A DNA stretch of 64,000 nucleotides, taken from Dactylosporangium fulvum. GTDB taxonomy: Bacteria; Actinomycetota; Actinomycetes; Mycobacteriales; Micromonosporaceae. Of this stretch, positions 26,360 through 35,268 are shown in pieces; the first letter of the stretch is position 1; every line of letters begins with the position of its first letter. The stretch lies in NCBI RefSeq assembly GCF_025137375.1, contig NZ_CP073720.1, forward strand, positions 8,394,501 through 8,458,500. Reading direction: 5' to 3'. Made by a program: the position numbers and the translations under genes. The notes beneath the pieces are model-generated. The model saw nothing but the letters and a program-made list of their open reading frames with translations, was not told the DNA's origin and did not search any database.

Positions 26360-26368
26360 GGCCAGACC

Positions 26369-26911
26369 CTACGCGCCGCCGTCCCGCGTGGTGGGGTCTT
26401 CACCCCGGTCAAGCGCGTCCCACAGCTCCGCCTGCGACGCCGGCCGCTTCGGTGCGCCCTGCTCAGTGGTGGTCTTCGGCCGCTCGTAGCGCGCGCCCAT
26501 CTCCGGCCACGTGCGGCCGAAGCGGATCGTGACCACGCCCGCCGCGGCGACGACAACCGCGGCGACCGCGCACAGCAGCGGCCAGACCACGATCACGTCC
26601 TGACCGAGCGTCACCAGGGCGGCGACCGCGATGCCGACACCCGAGAGGGCCAGCAGCGCGCCGACCACCGCCCGCACGACGCCCCGCGTGGCCAGCAGCG
26701 CCCCGGCGCCGGCGAGCGAGACGGCGCCGAGCGCCGGCAGCCACGGCGCCAGGTCGGCGCCGCTGCGGTGGCTCGTGATCGGCGGCAGCGGCGCGACGCG
26801 CTGCGTCAGCACCTCCTGCCAGCCCCTGGTCGCCGCGAACAGCACCACGGCCGCGCCGGCCGCGCAGGCCAGTGCGGTGACGGTCAGGCCGCGGCGCCCC
26901 TCGAACTTCAT
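26369..26911 (-). CDS. Trp-operon associated membrane protein (TIGR02234 family)
   Basis: This 180-residue protein has four hydrophobic segments, a short outside loop (RGWQEVLTQRVAPLPP) and a polar C-terminal tail (WDALDRGEDPTTRDGG). Its size, membrane layout and position directly after trpE fit the conserved actinobacterial trp-region membrane protein. Its biochemical role is unknown. It overlaps trpE by four bases (ATGA). Confidence 0.85.
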   Translation of the reverse strand: MKFEGRRGLTVTALACAAGAAVVLFAATRGWQEVLTQRVAPLPPITSHRSGADLAPWLPALGAVSLAGAGALLATRGVVRAVVGALLALSGVGIAVAALVTLGQDVIVVWPLLCAVAAVVVAAAGVVTIRFGRTWPEMGARYERPKTTTEQGAPKRPASQAELWDALDRGEDPTTRDGGA

Positions 26912-28443
26912 CGTGCCGGCCTCAGCGTCTCGGCGGTCGCGATCGCGGCGAGCACGGCCGCGGCCTTGTTGCGGGTCTCGGTCTCCTCGGCGGCCGGGTC
27001 GGAGTCGGCGACGATCCCGGCGCCGGCCTGCACGTATGCCGTCCGGTCACGGATCAGGGCGGTGCGGATCGCGATGGCGGTGTCCATGTCGCCGCCGAAG
27101 CCGAAGTAGCCGACCACACCGCCGTAGAGGCCCCGCCGGGTCGGCTCCAGCTCCTCGATGATCTCCATGGCGCGCACCTTCGGGGCGCCCGACAGCGTGC
27201 CGGCCGGGAACGTCGCGGCCAGCGTGTCGAAGGCGGTGCGGTCGTCGTTCAGCTCGCCGACGACCGTCGAGACGATGTGCATGACATGGCTGTACCGCTC
27301 GACGGTCATGAACTCGGGCACCTCGACCGTGCCGGGTTTGCACACCCGCCCCAGGTCGTTGCGGGCCAGGTCGACGAGCATGACGTGCTCGGCCCGCTCC
27401 TTCGGGTCGGCGAGCAGGTCGGCGGCGAGTGCCGCGTCCTCCTCCGGGGTCGCGCCGCGCCAGCGGGTGCCGGCGATCGGGTGCAGCAGCGCCCGGCGGC
27501 CGTCGACCTTGACGTGCACCTCCGGTGACGAGCCGACCACGTCGAAGCCGTCAAAGCGCAGCAGGTACATGTACGGGCTGGGGTTGGTCGTCCGCAGCAC
27601 GCGGTACACGTCGAGCGGGTCGGCGTCGGTCGCACGCTCGAAGCGCTGGGCGACGACGATCTGGAAGCACTCGCCCGCGCGGATGGCCTCCTTGGCGACC
27701 TCGACCGCCTTCGGGTACTCCCCCGCCGGCGTCCGGCTGACCACGTCGCCGAGCGGCACACGGTCCACTGTGGACACCAGGGGCGGGGTCGGGCGGGACA
27801 GCGCCGTGGTCATCGCGTCCAGGCGGCCGATCGCCTGGTGATACGCCGCCCGGACCGTGGCGTCGTCGGCGCCCGCGGCGGGCAGCACCGCGTTGGCGAT
27901 CAGCAGCGCCGCGCCCTCGAAGTGGTCCAGTGCGACCAGGTCGGTCGCGAGCATCATGCCCAGCTCGGGGTGGCGCAGGTCGTCGATCGCGAACTCGGGC
28001 AGCTTCTCGAAGCGGCGCACCGCGTCGTACGACAGGAAGCCGACCAGCCCGCCCGACAGCGGCGGCAGGTTGAGCTCACGCAGGTCGGCGTCGTCGGCGG
28101 TCAGCGCCGCGACGGTCGCCGCGAGCACCTCGGTCGGCGAGCCCGCGGTGGGCAGGTTCGCCGGCGGGGCGCCGAGCCAGTGCGCCCGCCCCTCGCGCTC
28201 GACCAGCGTCGCCAGGCTGCGCACACCGATGAAGCTGTACCTCGACCAGACCGCACCGGCGGCTCCGGCGCCCTGCTCGGCGGACTCCAGCAGGAAGGTG
28301 CCCGGGCCGCCGGCGAGCTTACGGTAGACGCCGACGGGGGTCTCGCCGTCGGCCAGCAGGCGCCGGGTGACGGGCACGACACGGCGGGTGCGCGCCAGTT
28401 CACGGAAGGTCGCCTCGTCGGGCGCGACGGCGCCGGTGGTCAT
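26908..28443 (-). CDS. trpE: Anthranilate synthase component I
   Basis: TrpE makes anthranilate from chorismate. The 511 residues have the tryptophan feedback site LLESAE near 50 and the catalytic blocks HPIAGTRWRG, LVDLARNDLGRV, GAPKVRAMEIIEELEP and GGVVGYFGFGGDMDTAIAIRT. The intact LLES motif suggests normal feedback inhibition. No trpG is adjacent, so the glutaminase must come from elsewhere. The start overlaps the hisI stop (ATGA), which leaves no room for a leader peptide or attenuator. Confidence 0.96.
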   Translation of the reverse strand: MTTGAVAPDEATFRELARTRRVVPVTRRLLADGETPVGVYRKLAGGPGTFLLESAEQGAGAAGAVWSRYSFIGVRSLATLVEREGRAHWLGAPPANLPTAGSPTEVLAATVAALTADDADLRELNLPPLSGGLVGFLSYDAVRRFEKLPEFAIDDLRHPELGMMLATDLVALDHFEGAALLIANAVLPAAGADDATVRAAYHQAIGRLDAMTTALSRPTPPLVSTVDRVPLGDVVSRTPAGEYPKAVEVAKEAIRAGECFQIVVAQRFERATDADPLDVYRVLRTTNPSPYMYLLRFDGFDVVGSSPEVHVKVDGRRALLHPIAGTRWRGATPEEDAALAADLLADPKERAEHVMLVDLARNDLGRVCKPGTVEVPEFMTVERYSHVMHIVSTVVGELNDDRTAFDTLAATFPAGTLSGAPKVRAMEIIEELEPTRRGLYGGVVGYFGFGGDMDTAIAIRTALIRDRTAYVQAGAGIVADSDPAAEETETRNKAAAVLAAIATAETLRPAR

Positions 28444-28787
28444 GGGGTCGTCTCCAGCGGGGTGTAGAAGCAGCTGTGCTCGCCGGTGTGGCAGGCGGCG
28501 CCGGTCTGCTCGACGGTCACCAGCAGCGTGTCGCCGTCACAGTCGATCGCGACCGACCTGACATGCTGCGCGTGACCGGACGTCTCACCCTTGATCCAAA
28601 GCTTGTCGCGGCTACGCGACCAGTAGGTAGCCCGCCCGGTCGTCAGCGTCCGGTGCAGCGCCTCGTCGTTCATCCACGCCAACATGAGCACCTGCCCGGT
28701 GCCGTGTTCCTGCACGATCGCGGGCACGAGCCCGGCATCGTTCCGGCGGAGGCGCTTCGCGACTTCTGGGTCAAGATTCGATGACAC
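28440..28787 (-). CDS. hisI: Phosphoribosyl-AMP cyclohydrolase
   Basis: HisI opens the adenine ring in the third step of histidine synthesis. The 115 residues contain the metal-binding signature DCDGDTLLVTVEQTG followed by ACHTGEHSC, plus LAWMNDEALHRTL and GRATYWSRSRDKLW. The frame is open further upstream. The GTG at 28787 matches the family N-terminus and has GAGAAT, a weak -10, seven bases before it. hisI heads the trpE transcript here and lies about 17 kb from the main his operon. Confidence 0.93.
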   Translation of the reverse strand: MSSNLDPEVAKRLRRNDAGLVPAIVQEHGTGQVLMLAWMNDEALHRTLTTGRATYWSRSRDKLWIKGETSGHAQHVRSVAIDCDGDTLLVTVEQTGAACHTGEHSCFYTPLETTP

Positions 28788-29082
28788 AGCCGCAATTCTC
28801 CCGCACCGCGGACAACCGGCGGTTTGGGGTCTATGGCTGGTGGTGTTGGAGGAGTACCTTGACGGTGCGCCGCACGGAAGATCTGCGCGGTCGCCCACCC
28901 TTCCCCGCCTGCCGCCGGCTGACCCTACCCGCCCGCATCTTGCTCGGGGGTTCCGCCCGCCGTCGGTTCAGCGGCGTCGGACGGGCGCCGTTCGGCCTCC
29001 CGGCGTCCGCGACCCCAGCGCTGAGCGAGCAGTCTGAACGGGTGGCAGCCCCGTTCGGACCGAGCGGACGGAGGACCCACCG
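28788..29082. other. Divergent intergenic region between hisI and the acidic repeat gene
   Basis: 295 bases. They hold the hisI promoter area on the minus strand and, on the plus strand, a TTGACG (28858-28863) with no clear partner. I see no gene or riboswitch. Confidence 0.5.
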
Positions 29083-31779
29083 TTGTCTCCCAACTTCACC
29101 CCGCCGAACAACCAGTCGAGCCCATCCCCTGAAGCCACCGCCCCCGAGGCCAACCCCGCCGAGGTGGTCATCCCCGAGCAGCGCCAGCCGGTGGAGGACA
29201 CCACCCCGCAGGCCGAGGCGACCGAGACGCCCGCTGCGGCAGCCCCGTCCCCCGACGAGCCCCTGGCCGACGCCGAGGCCATCTCGGTCGCCGTGCCGGA
29301 CGACATCTCCGGCATCGTCGGCCCAGCCTCGGACTCCGAGGCCGTCGCGGTCGTGGATACTCCGGAGGCCGAGGCGGTCGTCGTGGAGCCCGCGCCGGCC
29401 GAGACCGCCTCGTCGGACGCGGCCCCGGCCGAAGCCGATGCCGCCACGGACGGCGAGCCGGCGGCCACCGACGAGGCCGAGCCCGCCGCGGAGGCTTCGC
29501 CGGTCGCCGCTGCCGACGAGACTGAGTCCGGCGCGGAGGCTGAGCCGGTCGCCGCCGCCGACGAAGCCGAAGCTGCCACGGAGGCGGAGCCGGTCGCCGC
29601 CTCCGACGAGGGCGAGGCCGACGCGGAGGCCGAACCGGTGGCCGCTGCCGACGAGGCCGAGGCTGCCACGGAGGCCGAACCGGTCGCCGCTGCCGACGAA
29701 GCCGAAGCTGCCACGGAGGCGGAGCCCGTCACTGCCTCCGACGAGGGCGAGACCGACGCGGAGGCCGAACCGGTGGCTGCCTCCGAAGAGGCCGAGGCTG
29801 CCGCGGAGGCTTCGCCGGTCGCCGCTGCCGACGAGACCGAAGCTGGCGCGGAGGCTGAGCCGGTCGCTGCTGCTGACGAAGCCGAAGCTGCCACGGAGGC
29901 CGAACCGGTGGCCGCTGCCGACGAGACCGAAGCTGGCGCGGAGGCTGAGCCGGTCGCCGCCGAGGATGCAGAGGTTGCCGCGGAGGCCGAGCCCGTCGCT
30001 GCCGACGAGACCGAGCCGGTCGCCGCCGAAGAGGTGGAGGCCGAGCCGGTCGCCGAGGCCGAGGCTGCCACGGACGCCGAGGAGGTCGCGGACGCGGAGC
30101 CGGCAGCCGAGGACGCGGAACCGGCCGCGGAGACGACCGGGGACGCCGAGCCGGCTGCCGAGGAGGCCGAGGCCGTCGCGGACGCCGAACCCGTCGCTGC
30201 CGACGAGGAAGCCACCGCGGAGCCCGTGGCCGCGGACGCCGAAGCCGCCGAGGTGAGCGCAACGGCGGACGAGGAGCCGGCCGCGGAGGCGGAGTCCGGC
30301 GAGGACGCTGGGGAAAAGCCGGTCGTCGAGGACGAAACGGACGCCGAGCCTGTTGCCGAGGCTACGGAGGACACTGTCGACGAGGCCGAGCCCGCCGCCG
30401 AAGCCGACGCGGAGCCGGCTGCGGAGGACGAGGCGGAGGTGGAACCGGTCGCCGAGGCCGAGGCGGAGACAGTTGCGGAGGTCGAGGCCGAGGCTGCCGA
30501 GGACGGCGCCGAAGCGGAGGCCGTGGTCGAAGAAACCGCTGCCGAGGAAGCCGCCGCCGAGGAGCCCGCCGCCGAGGCCGACGCTGAGGAAGCCAGCGTT
30601 GACGAGGAGCCGGCGGCCGAAGCTGACGCCGAGGCCGCAGAGCCGGCCGCTGCCGACGCTGAGGAGCCGGCCGCGGAAGCCGACGACATTGCGGAGGAAG
30701 AGCCCGCCGCCGAGACCGCAGAGCCAGCCGCTGCCGACGCCGAGGAGCCGGCCGCGGAAGCCGACGACGACAGCGACGCCGAGCCGGCCGCCGAAGCCGA
30801 CGACGTTACGGAGGAAGAGCCGGCCGCCGAGGCCGAGGCGGAGCCGGCTGCGGAGGACGAGGCGGAGGCAGAGCCCGCCGCCGAGGCGGAGGAAGCTGCC
30901 GAAGAGGAGCCCGCCGCCGAGGATGAGCCTGCGGCCGAGGCCGAAGAGGCAGCCACCGAAGCCGAAGAGGCCGGTTCGGAGGACGCCGAAGCAGCGGACG
31001 AGGAGCCGGTGGCCGAGGCCGAAGAGGCCGAGGCCGAAGAGGCCGAGGCCGATGAGGACGCCGCCGACGAGCCGGTTGCGGAAGCGGAAGAGGCGGCGGA
31101 GGAAGAGGCTGGCGAGACGCCGGCCGACGCGCTTGTCGAGGCCGTCGACGCTGGGGTCGACAACACCGAGGACGAAGGCGCCGCCGAAGAGGTCAACCTC
31201 GTCGCCGACATCGAGGAAGTCACCGGAGAAGCCGACACCGAGGAAGAGGGCGAAGCCGAGGAGCCTGCGGCCGAAGCCGAGGACGAGGAGCCGACCGCCG
31301 AAGCTGACAGCGACGGCGAAGACGAAGAAGACGAAGACGAAGACGAGCCTGTCGCCGAGGCTGACGACGAAGACGAGGGCGACGAAGACGACGAGGAGCC
31401 CGTCGCCGAAGCGGACGACGCCGAGGACGACGAAGACGAAGAGGACGAGGAGACCGAGCTCGCTGCCGCAGCCGCTGTCGCGCCGCTTCGGCCCGGCGAC
31501 ATCGTCGAGGAGCGGATCGTGCTCTGGAAGCCGAAGCGGGCAAACAAGTTCCGGTCGCGGCTGGCGAAGGCCGAGTCGAAGTTCGTCGAAGACCCGGTCA
31601 AGGCCGTCGCCAAGGCGTCCGCGGTCGTGAGCGACGCGATCGAGACACTCGCCGAGAAGTTGCAGGACCAGCAGCACGCGATCGACCCGCACAAGACGTC
31701 GAAGCGCCCCGACACCGAGTCCCTGCGGGTCGCGCTCCGGCAGTACAAGGACTTCCTGGAGCGCGTCCTCAAGCTCTAG
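29083..31779 (+). CDS. Very acidic Ala/Glu-rich repeat protein with conserved C-terminal domain
   Basis: The 898 residues have no signal peptide or membrane segment. Residues 1-125 are Pro/Thr/Ala/Glu-rich. Residues about 125-800 are made almost only of A, E, D, P, V and T in irregular repeats such as EAEPVAAADEAEAATEAEPV. Residues 802-898 form a normal-composition domain beginning LRPGDIVEERIVLWKPKR, with SKFVEDPVKAVAKASAVVSD and a final predicted helix (LRVALRQYKDFLERVLKL). The TTG start at 29083 has GGAGG at 29070-29074. The complementary strand is also open but is composed of Ser/Ala and Gly/Leu repeats. I do not recognise a function. The C-terminal part resembles the helical domain that follows FVDDPRxAV motifs in small actinobacterial proteins (inference). 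Confidence 0.75.
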   Translation: MSPNFTPPNNQSSPSPEATAPEANPAEVVIPEQRQPVEDTTPQAEATETPAAAAPSPDEPLADAEAISVAVPDDISGIVGPASDSEAVAVVDTPEAEAVVVEPAPAETASSDAAPAEADAATDGEPAATDEAEPAAEASPVAAADETESGAEAEPVAAADEAEAATEAEPVAASDEGEADAEAEPVAAADEAEAATEAEPVAAADEAEAATEAEPVTASDEGETDAEAEPVAASEEAEAAAEASPVAAADETEAGAEAEPVAAADEAEAATEAEPVAAADETEAGAEAEPVAAEDAEVAAEAEPVAADETEPVAAEEVEAEPVAEAEAATDAEEVADAEPAAEDAEPAAETTGDAEPAAEEAEAVADAEPVAADEEATAEPVAADAEAAEVSATADEEPAAEAESGEDAGEKPVVEDETDAEPVAEATEDTVDEAEPAAEADAEPAAEDEAEVEPVAEAEAETVAEVEAEAAEDGAEAEAVVEETAAEEAAAEEPAAEADAEEASVDEEPAAEADAEAAEPAAADAEEPAAEADDIAEEEPAAETAEPAAADAEEPAAEADDDSDAEPAAEADDVTEEEPAAEAEAEPAAEDEAEAEPAAEAEEAAEEEPAAEDEPAAEAEEAATEAEEAGSEDAEAADEEPVAEAEEAEAEEAEADEDAADEPVAEAEEAAEEEAGETPADALVEAVDAGVDNTEDEGAAEEVNLVADIEEVTGEADTEEEGEAEEPAAEAEDEEPTAEADSDGEDEEDEDEDEPVAEADDEDEGDEDDEEPVAEADDAEDDEDEEDEETELAAAAAVAPLRPGDIVEERIVLWKPKRANKFRSRLAKAESKFVEDPVKAVAKASAVVSDAIETLAEKLQDQQHAIDPHKTSKRPDTESLRVALRQYKDFLERVLKL

Positions 31780-31799
31780 GCATCCATAGCAGCACCCCG

Positions 31800-31835
31800 G
31801 ACAGGGGGCGGACCGGTGACGGTCCGCCCCCTGTC
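31800..31835 (+). terminator. Strong hairpin terminator
   Basis: GACAGGGGGCGGACC pairs perfectly with GGTCCGCCCCCTGTC across a six-base loop, 20 bases after the acidic repeat gene. No T tract follows, as is common in actinobacteria. Confidence 0.8.
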
Positions 31836-31874
31836 GCATGTAGCGCGTTGACGGCCGGCAAGGATTTCATCTAC

Positions 31875-31900
31875 CGTTGAGTTCAACAGGCGTTGAGTTC
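31875..31900. promoter_or_regulatory. Candidate TetR operator before the ABC exporter operon
   Basis: CGTTGAGTTC occurs twice (31875-31884 and 31891-31900), 16 bases apart. The first copy also forms the inverted repeat GTTGA-GT-TCAAC. A TTGACG (31848-31853) and a TCTACC (31870-31875) 16 bases further on could be the promoter. The TetR gene is the third gene of this operon, so autoregulation is plausible. Confidence 0.45.
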
Positions 31901-31937
31901 TGCACAGGTCCGACGAACCCCGGAAGGGGGAACCCAG

Positions 31938-32669
31938 ATGAGCAACGCGATCGAGGTCGAACACCTCGTCATCGCGCGTGGCAAGAGGCGGGTGCTGCAC
32001 GACCTCACCTGCACCGTGCCCAGCGGCGCCGTCACCGGACTGCTCGGCCCGAGCGGCAGCGGCAAGACCACGTTCATGCGCGCCGTCGTCGGCGTGCAGA
32101 AGATCGTCAGCGGCACCGTCACCGTGCTCGGCCACCCCGCCGGCGCCAAGCCCCTGCGCAACAAGGTCGGCTACCTCACGCAGGCCCCGAGCGTCTACGC
32201 GGACCTCACCGTGCGCGAGAACGCCCGCTACTTCGCCGCGCTGTACGGGCTGAGCGCCAAAGAGGCCGACGCGGCGATCTCCGACGTCGGGCTCAGCCAG
32301 GCCAAGGACCAGCTCGTCGGGCAGCTCTCCGGCGGCCAGCACGCCCGGGCCTCCCTCGCGTGCGCGATCGTCGGCCGGCCCCAGCTGCTGGTCCTCGACG
32401 AGCCGACCGTCGGGCAGGACCCCGTCCTGCGCAACGAGCTCTGGCAGCGGTTCCACGCCATGGCGAAGGCCGGGTCGACGCTGCTGGTCTCCAGCCACGT
32501 GATGGACGAGGCCGGCCGTTGCGACCGCCTCCTGCTGATCCGCGAGGGCCTGCTCATCGCGGACGCGACTCCGGCAGCGGTACGGGAACGTGCCGGCACC
32601 GACGACCTCGACACAGCGTTCCTCCGTCTGGTCCAGGCGCAGGAGACCGACAAGGAAAAGGTGGCCTGA
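31938..32669 (+). CDS. ABC exporter ATP-binding protein (DrrA/ABC-2 type)
   Basis: This 243-residue ATPase has Walker A GPSGSGKTT (37-45), a Q-loop in LTQAPSVY, the signature LSGGQHARASLACAI, Walker B LLVLDEPT and a switch His in VSSHVMDEAGRCDR. The ATG at 31938 lies after GGAAGGGGGAA. It should power the next gene's membrane protein. The substrate is unknown; drug or lipid export is typical for the family. Confidence 0.9.
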   Translation: MSNAIEVEHLVIARGKRRVLHDLTCTVPSGAVTGLLGPSGSGKTTFMRAVVGVQKIVSGTVTVLGHPAGAKPLRNKVGYLTQAPSVYADLTVRENARYFAALYGLSAKEADAAISDVGLSQAKDQLVGQLSGGQHARASLACAIVGRPQLLVLDEPTVGQDPVLRNELWQRFHAMAKAGSTLLVSSHVMDEAGRCDRLLLIREGLLIADATPAAVRERAGTDDLDTAFLRLVQAQETDKEKVA

Positions 32670-32671
32670 CG

Positions 32672-33409
32672 ATGTCTCCCCGCCTGACGTTCACGACCGC
32701 CGGCCGGATCCTCCGCCAGTTGCGCCACGACCGCCGGACCATCGCGATGATCCTGGTCGTGCCGACGGTGCTGCTGACACTCCTGCGGTACCTCTACGAC
32801 AACAACCCCCTGCTGTTCGACCGCATCGGCCTGATCATGCTCGGTGTGTTCCCGCTGGTGATCATGTTCCTGCTGACCAGCGTCGCGATGCTGCGCGAGC
32901 GGACCAGCGGCACTCTGGAGCGGCTCCTCACCACCCCGATCGGCAAGGTCGACATCCTGCTCGGGTACGGCATCGCGTTCGCCATCGCCGCCGCCGTCCA
33001 GGCCGGCGTGGTCTCGGCGATCGCGTTCTGGCTGCTCGGCCTCGACACGCTCGGCCCGGCCTGGCTCGCCGGCGTGCTCGCGGTCGGCAACGCCGTGCTC
33101 GGCATGGCGCTCGGCCTGTTCGTGAGCGCGTTCGCGAACAGCGAGTTCCAGGCGGTGCAGTTCATGCCGGCCGTGGTTCTGCCGCAGGTCCTGCTGTGCG
33201 GCCTCCTGCAGCCCCGCGACCAGATGGCCGGCTGGATGCAGGCGATCAGCGACGTCCTGCCGATGTCGTACGCCGTGCAGGCCCTCACCGAACTCGGCAG
33301 CAACACCGAGCCGACCGGCATCATGTGGCGAGACCTCGCGATCATCATCGGCTGCGTGGTCGTGGCACTCTTGCTCGGAGCGGCGACACTGCGCCGCCGT
33401 ACCGCTTGA
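32672..33409 (+). CDS. ABC-2 type permease
   Basis: This 245-residue protein has six hydrophobic segments and the DrrB-like cytoplasmic motif LRERTSGTLERLLTTP after the second. It begins two bases after the stop of the ATPase gene. It forms the channel of the exporter. Confidence 0.9.
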   Translation: MSPRLTFTTAGRILRQLRHDRRTIAMILVVPTVLLTLLRYLYDNNPLLFDRIGLIMLGVFPLVIMFLLTSVAMLRERTSGTLERLLTTPIGKVDILLGYGIAFAIAAAVQAGVVSAIAFWLLGLDTLGPAWLAGVLAVGNAVLGMALGLFVSAFANSEFQAVQFMPAVVLPQVLLCGLLQPRDQMAGWMQAISDVLPMSYAVQALTELGSNTEPTGIMWRDLAIIIGCVVVALLLGAATLRRRTA

Positions 33410-33430
33410 TCGGCAGCAGAAAGAGACTCA

Positions 33431-34029
33431 TGGCCCGCACCGGACGACGCCCCGGCAACCAGGACACGCGAAAGGCCATCCTGGCCGCTGCCCGTGACGC
33501 CTTCGCCGAGCGCGGTTTCGACGGAGCCTCCATCCGCCAGATCGCGACCAGCGCCGGGGTCGACCCGGCGCTGGTGCATCACTATTTCGGAGCGAAGGAC
33601 AAGCTGTTCCTGGCCACGATGGACGTGCCGATCGATCCGGGCGAGCTGCTGCCGAAGGTGTTCGAGCCCGGCATCGACGGCGTCGGCGAGCGGCTGGTGC
33701 ACACGTTTCTCAGTGTGTGGGACTCTCCCGCCGGTTCGCCGGCCGTGGCCCTGTTCCGCAGCGCGCTGCAGCACGAGTGGTCCGCGCGCATGCTGCGGGA
33801 TTTCCTGATCACGCAGATCCTCCGCCGCGCGATGAGCCAGCTCGATCTCGACCCCGAGGAGGCACCCAAGCGGTCCTCCCTCGTCGCCTCCCAGATGGCG
33901 GGAATCGTCATGGTGCGGTACATCCTGAAGATCGAACCGCTGGCCTCGATGCCCGCCGACGAGGTAGTGCGCAACGTGGCGCCGACGATTCAGCGGTACA
34001 TCGCGGAGCCGCTGCCCAAGGACGTTTAG
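33431..34029 (+). CDS. TetR-family regulator
   Basis: This 199-residue protein has the TetR helix-turn-helix at about 12-58 (AILAAARDAFAERGFDGAS then IRQIATSAGVDPALVHHYF), with a helical ligand domain after it. It starts 21 bases after the ABC-2 permease on the same strand, so it probably represses its own operon; the candidate operator is at 31875-31900. The last four bases overlap the convergent membrane gene. Confidence 0.88.
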
Positions 34030-34469
34030 TCCTCGTCGTTGGTGTCCGCACAGTGTGTACGGGCCTGAGGCGTCAACAGCAGACCCAGCAGCGCGACCGC
34101 GCAGAAGGTGGGAACGACCGCGAACGGCAGCGGCGCCGGCAGCAGCCACGTGAGCAGTGGCGCCATCGTGCCGATAAACCCCCAGAACACGAGGCTCGCC
34201 AGCCACGCCCAGTGCTCGCCCCGCTTGATCCGCACCCCGAGGAAGACCAACACGACGGCGAGCGGGAACAGGAACATCACGGCGTTGAAGAACAGGACAA
34301 AGTCGAGGTAGCCAGTGCCGCCCTGCTGGGCGGGGTCGACCTGCATGCCCGAGAGCAGAACCCCGAGCGCAGCAAGGGCGAGCGCCAGCATGACCAGCCC
34401 GATAGCGTTGAACCCCGTCACCGCGACCCGCACCTGCACCGGCACGTATCGGCGCCCCCCGGCTACCAT
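34026..34469 (-). CDS. Small membrane protein of unknown function
   Basis: This 147-residue protein has four hydrophobic segments (GFNAIGLVMLALALAALGVL, then LFFNAVMFLFPLAVVLVFLG, LASLVFWGFIGTMAPLLTWL and VVPTFCAVALLGLLL) and a polar tail ending ADTNDED. I do not recognise a family. The ATG at 34469 lies six bases after a TACCCT -10 box (34476-34481) and is preferred to the ATG at 34487. Confidence 0.65.
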   Translation of the reverse strand: MVAGGRRYVPVQVRVAVTGFNAIGLVMLALALAALGVLLSGMQVDPAQQGGTGYLDFVLFFNAVMFLFPLAVVLVFLGVRIKRGEHWAWLASLVFWGFIGTMAPLLTWLLPAPLPFAVVPTFCAVALLGLLLTPQARTHCADTNDED

Positions 34470-34532
34470 GCGACCAGGGTAAGCCATCGAAGCCGCTGAA
34501 CCACCCGCTCGACGCGTCGCCCCACTTCCGAC

Positions 34533-34586
34533 ACCAACTTAACCTTGGTCGATTTCCGTGCCCAGGACCACGGTTTTCCACCAAGG
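34533..34586. repeat. Degenerate intergenic hairpin (CCTTGGT type)
   Basis: CCTTGGT...CCGTG on the left pairs with CACGG...ACCAAGG on the right; about 17 of 22 arm positions match. It probably belongs to the wider set of hairpins in this window, in a decayed form. Confidence 0.45.
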
Positions 34587-34829
34587 TCAACAGTGTCCGG
34601 CTCGGCGACCCGCGTGCGGGAATCCCCCCGGACCGCAGTCCCGGCCGGCTGTCGAGAAACCTGGTCGACTACAGACCCGATCGGCGTCGAGGAACTGGTC
34701 GGCCGCGGTCCCGGCCGGCCAGGCGACAACGGCCGTCCAGCGGCGATTGCCACGAGCAGCCGCCACGCGGCATCCGGGTCCCCCGAACGGGACAGTCCTG
34801 GACCGGCTCCCAGCAACACATGGCCCGCC

Positions 34830-35205
34830 CCGGCACCACGCCAGCCCGGGCACGCCCAGCCATCGACGCAGAGCCAGCCCGAAGCGGCACCCCACCCCCA
34901 GCGCCACGCCCTGGCTCGGCCCGGCACGACCCGGCACCCCAGCCGGCCGAGCACCTCAGCCGGGCCCGACATCCCAGCCCAGTCCAGCCCGGCACGACGA
35001 AGCACCCCAGCCGGCCGAGCACCTCAGCCCGGCCCGACCCAGCCCAACCCAGCCCGGCACGGCCCGACATCCCAGCCCAGCCCGACCCAGCCCAGCCCAG
35101 CCCAGCCCAGAACGGCCCGGCCCGGCCCGGCGCCCCAGCCCAGCAACCCCAGCCCAGCCCAGCCCAGCCCGGCACGGCACGGCACGGCACGGCACGGCAC
35201 GGCAC
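34830..35205. repeat. Low-complexity stretch of pentanucleotide and longer direct repeats
   Basis: No gene is seen between 34482 and 35268. The stretch holds a direct repeat of 25 or more bases beginning CACCCCAGCCGGCCGAGCAC (near 34937 and 35002), CCCAG runs (about 35080-35110 and 35150-35168) and seven exact GGCAC units at 35171-35205. T is almost absent on the plus strand. ORFs across it follow the repeat composition and are not credible genes. Confidence 0.75.
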
Positions 35206-35268
35206 GGCTCGAGCAGTGAACCGCGTCGGACCGGACGAGGGCTGTGTCGGTGTCGGGCGTTGCCGGCG

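Noticed and set aside
28444..28787. Tryptophan attenuator before trpE
   Set aside because: trpE starts inside the hisI stop codon, so there is no leader region, and no Trp-rich leader peptide was found.
28831..31839. Two very long minus-strand ORFs (about 1000 and 930 codons) opposite the acidic repeat gene
   Set aside because: They are mirror products of the repeat (Ser/Ala and Gly/Leu rich) with no ribosome site, and the plus-strand frame has a good start, a normal C-terminal domain and a terminator.
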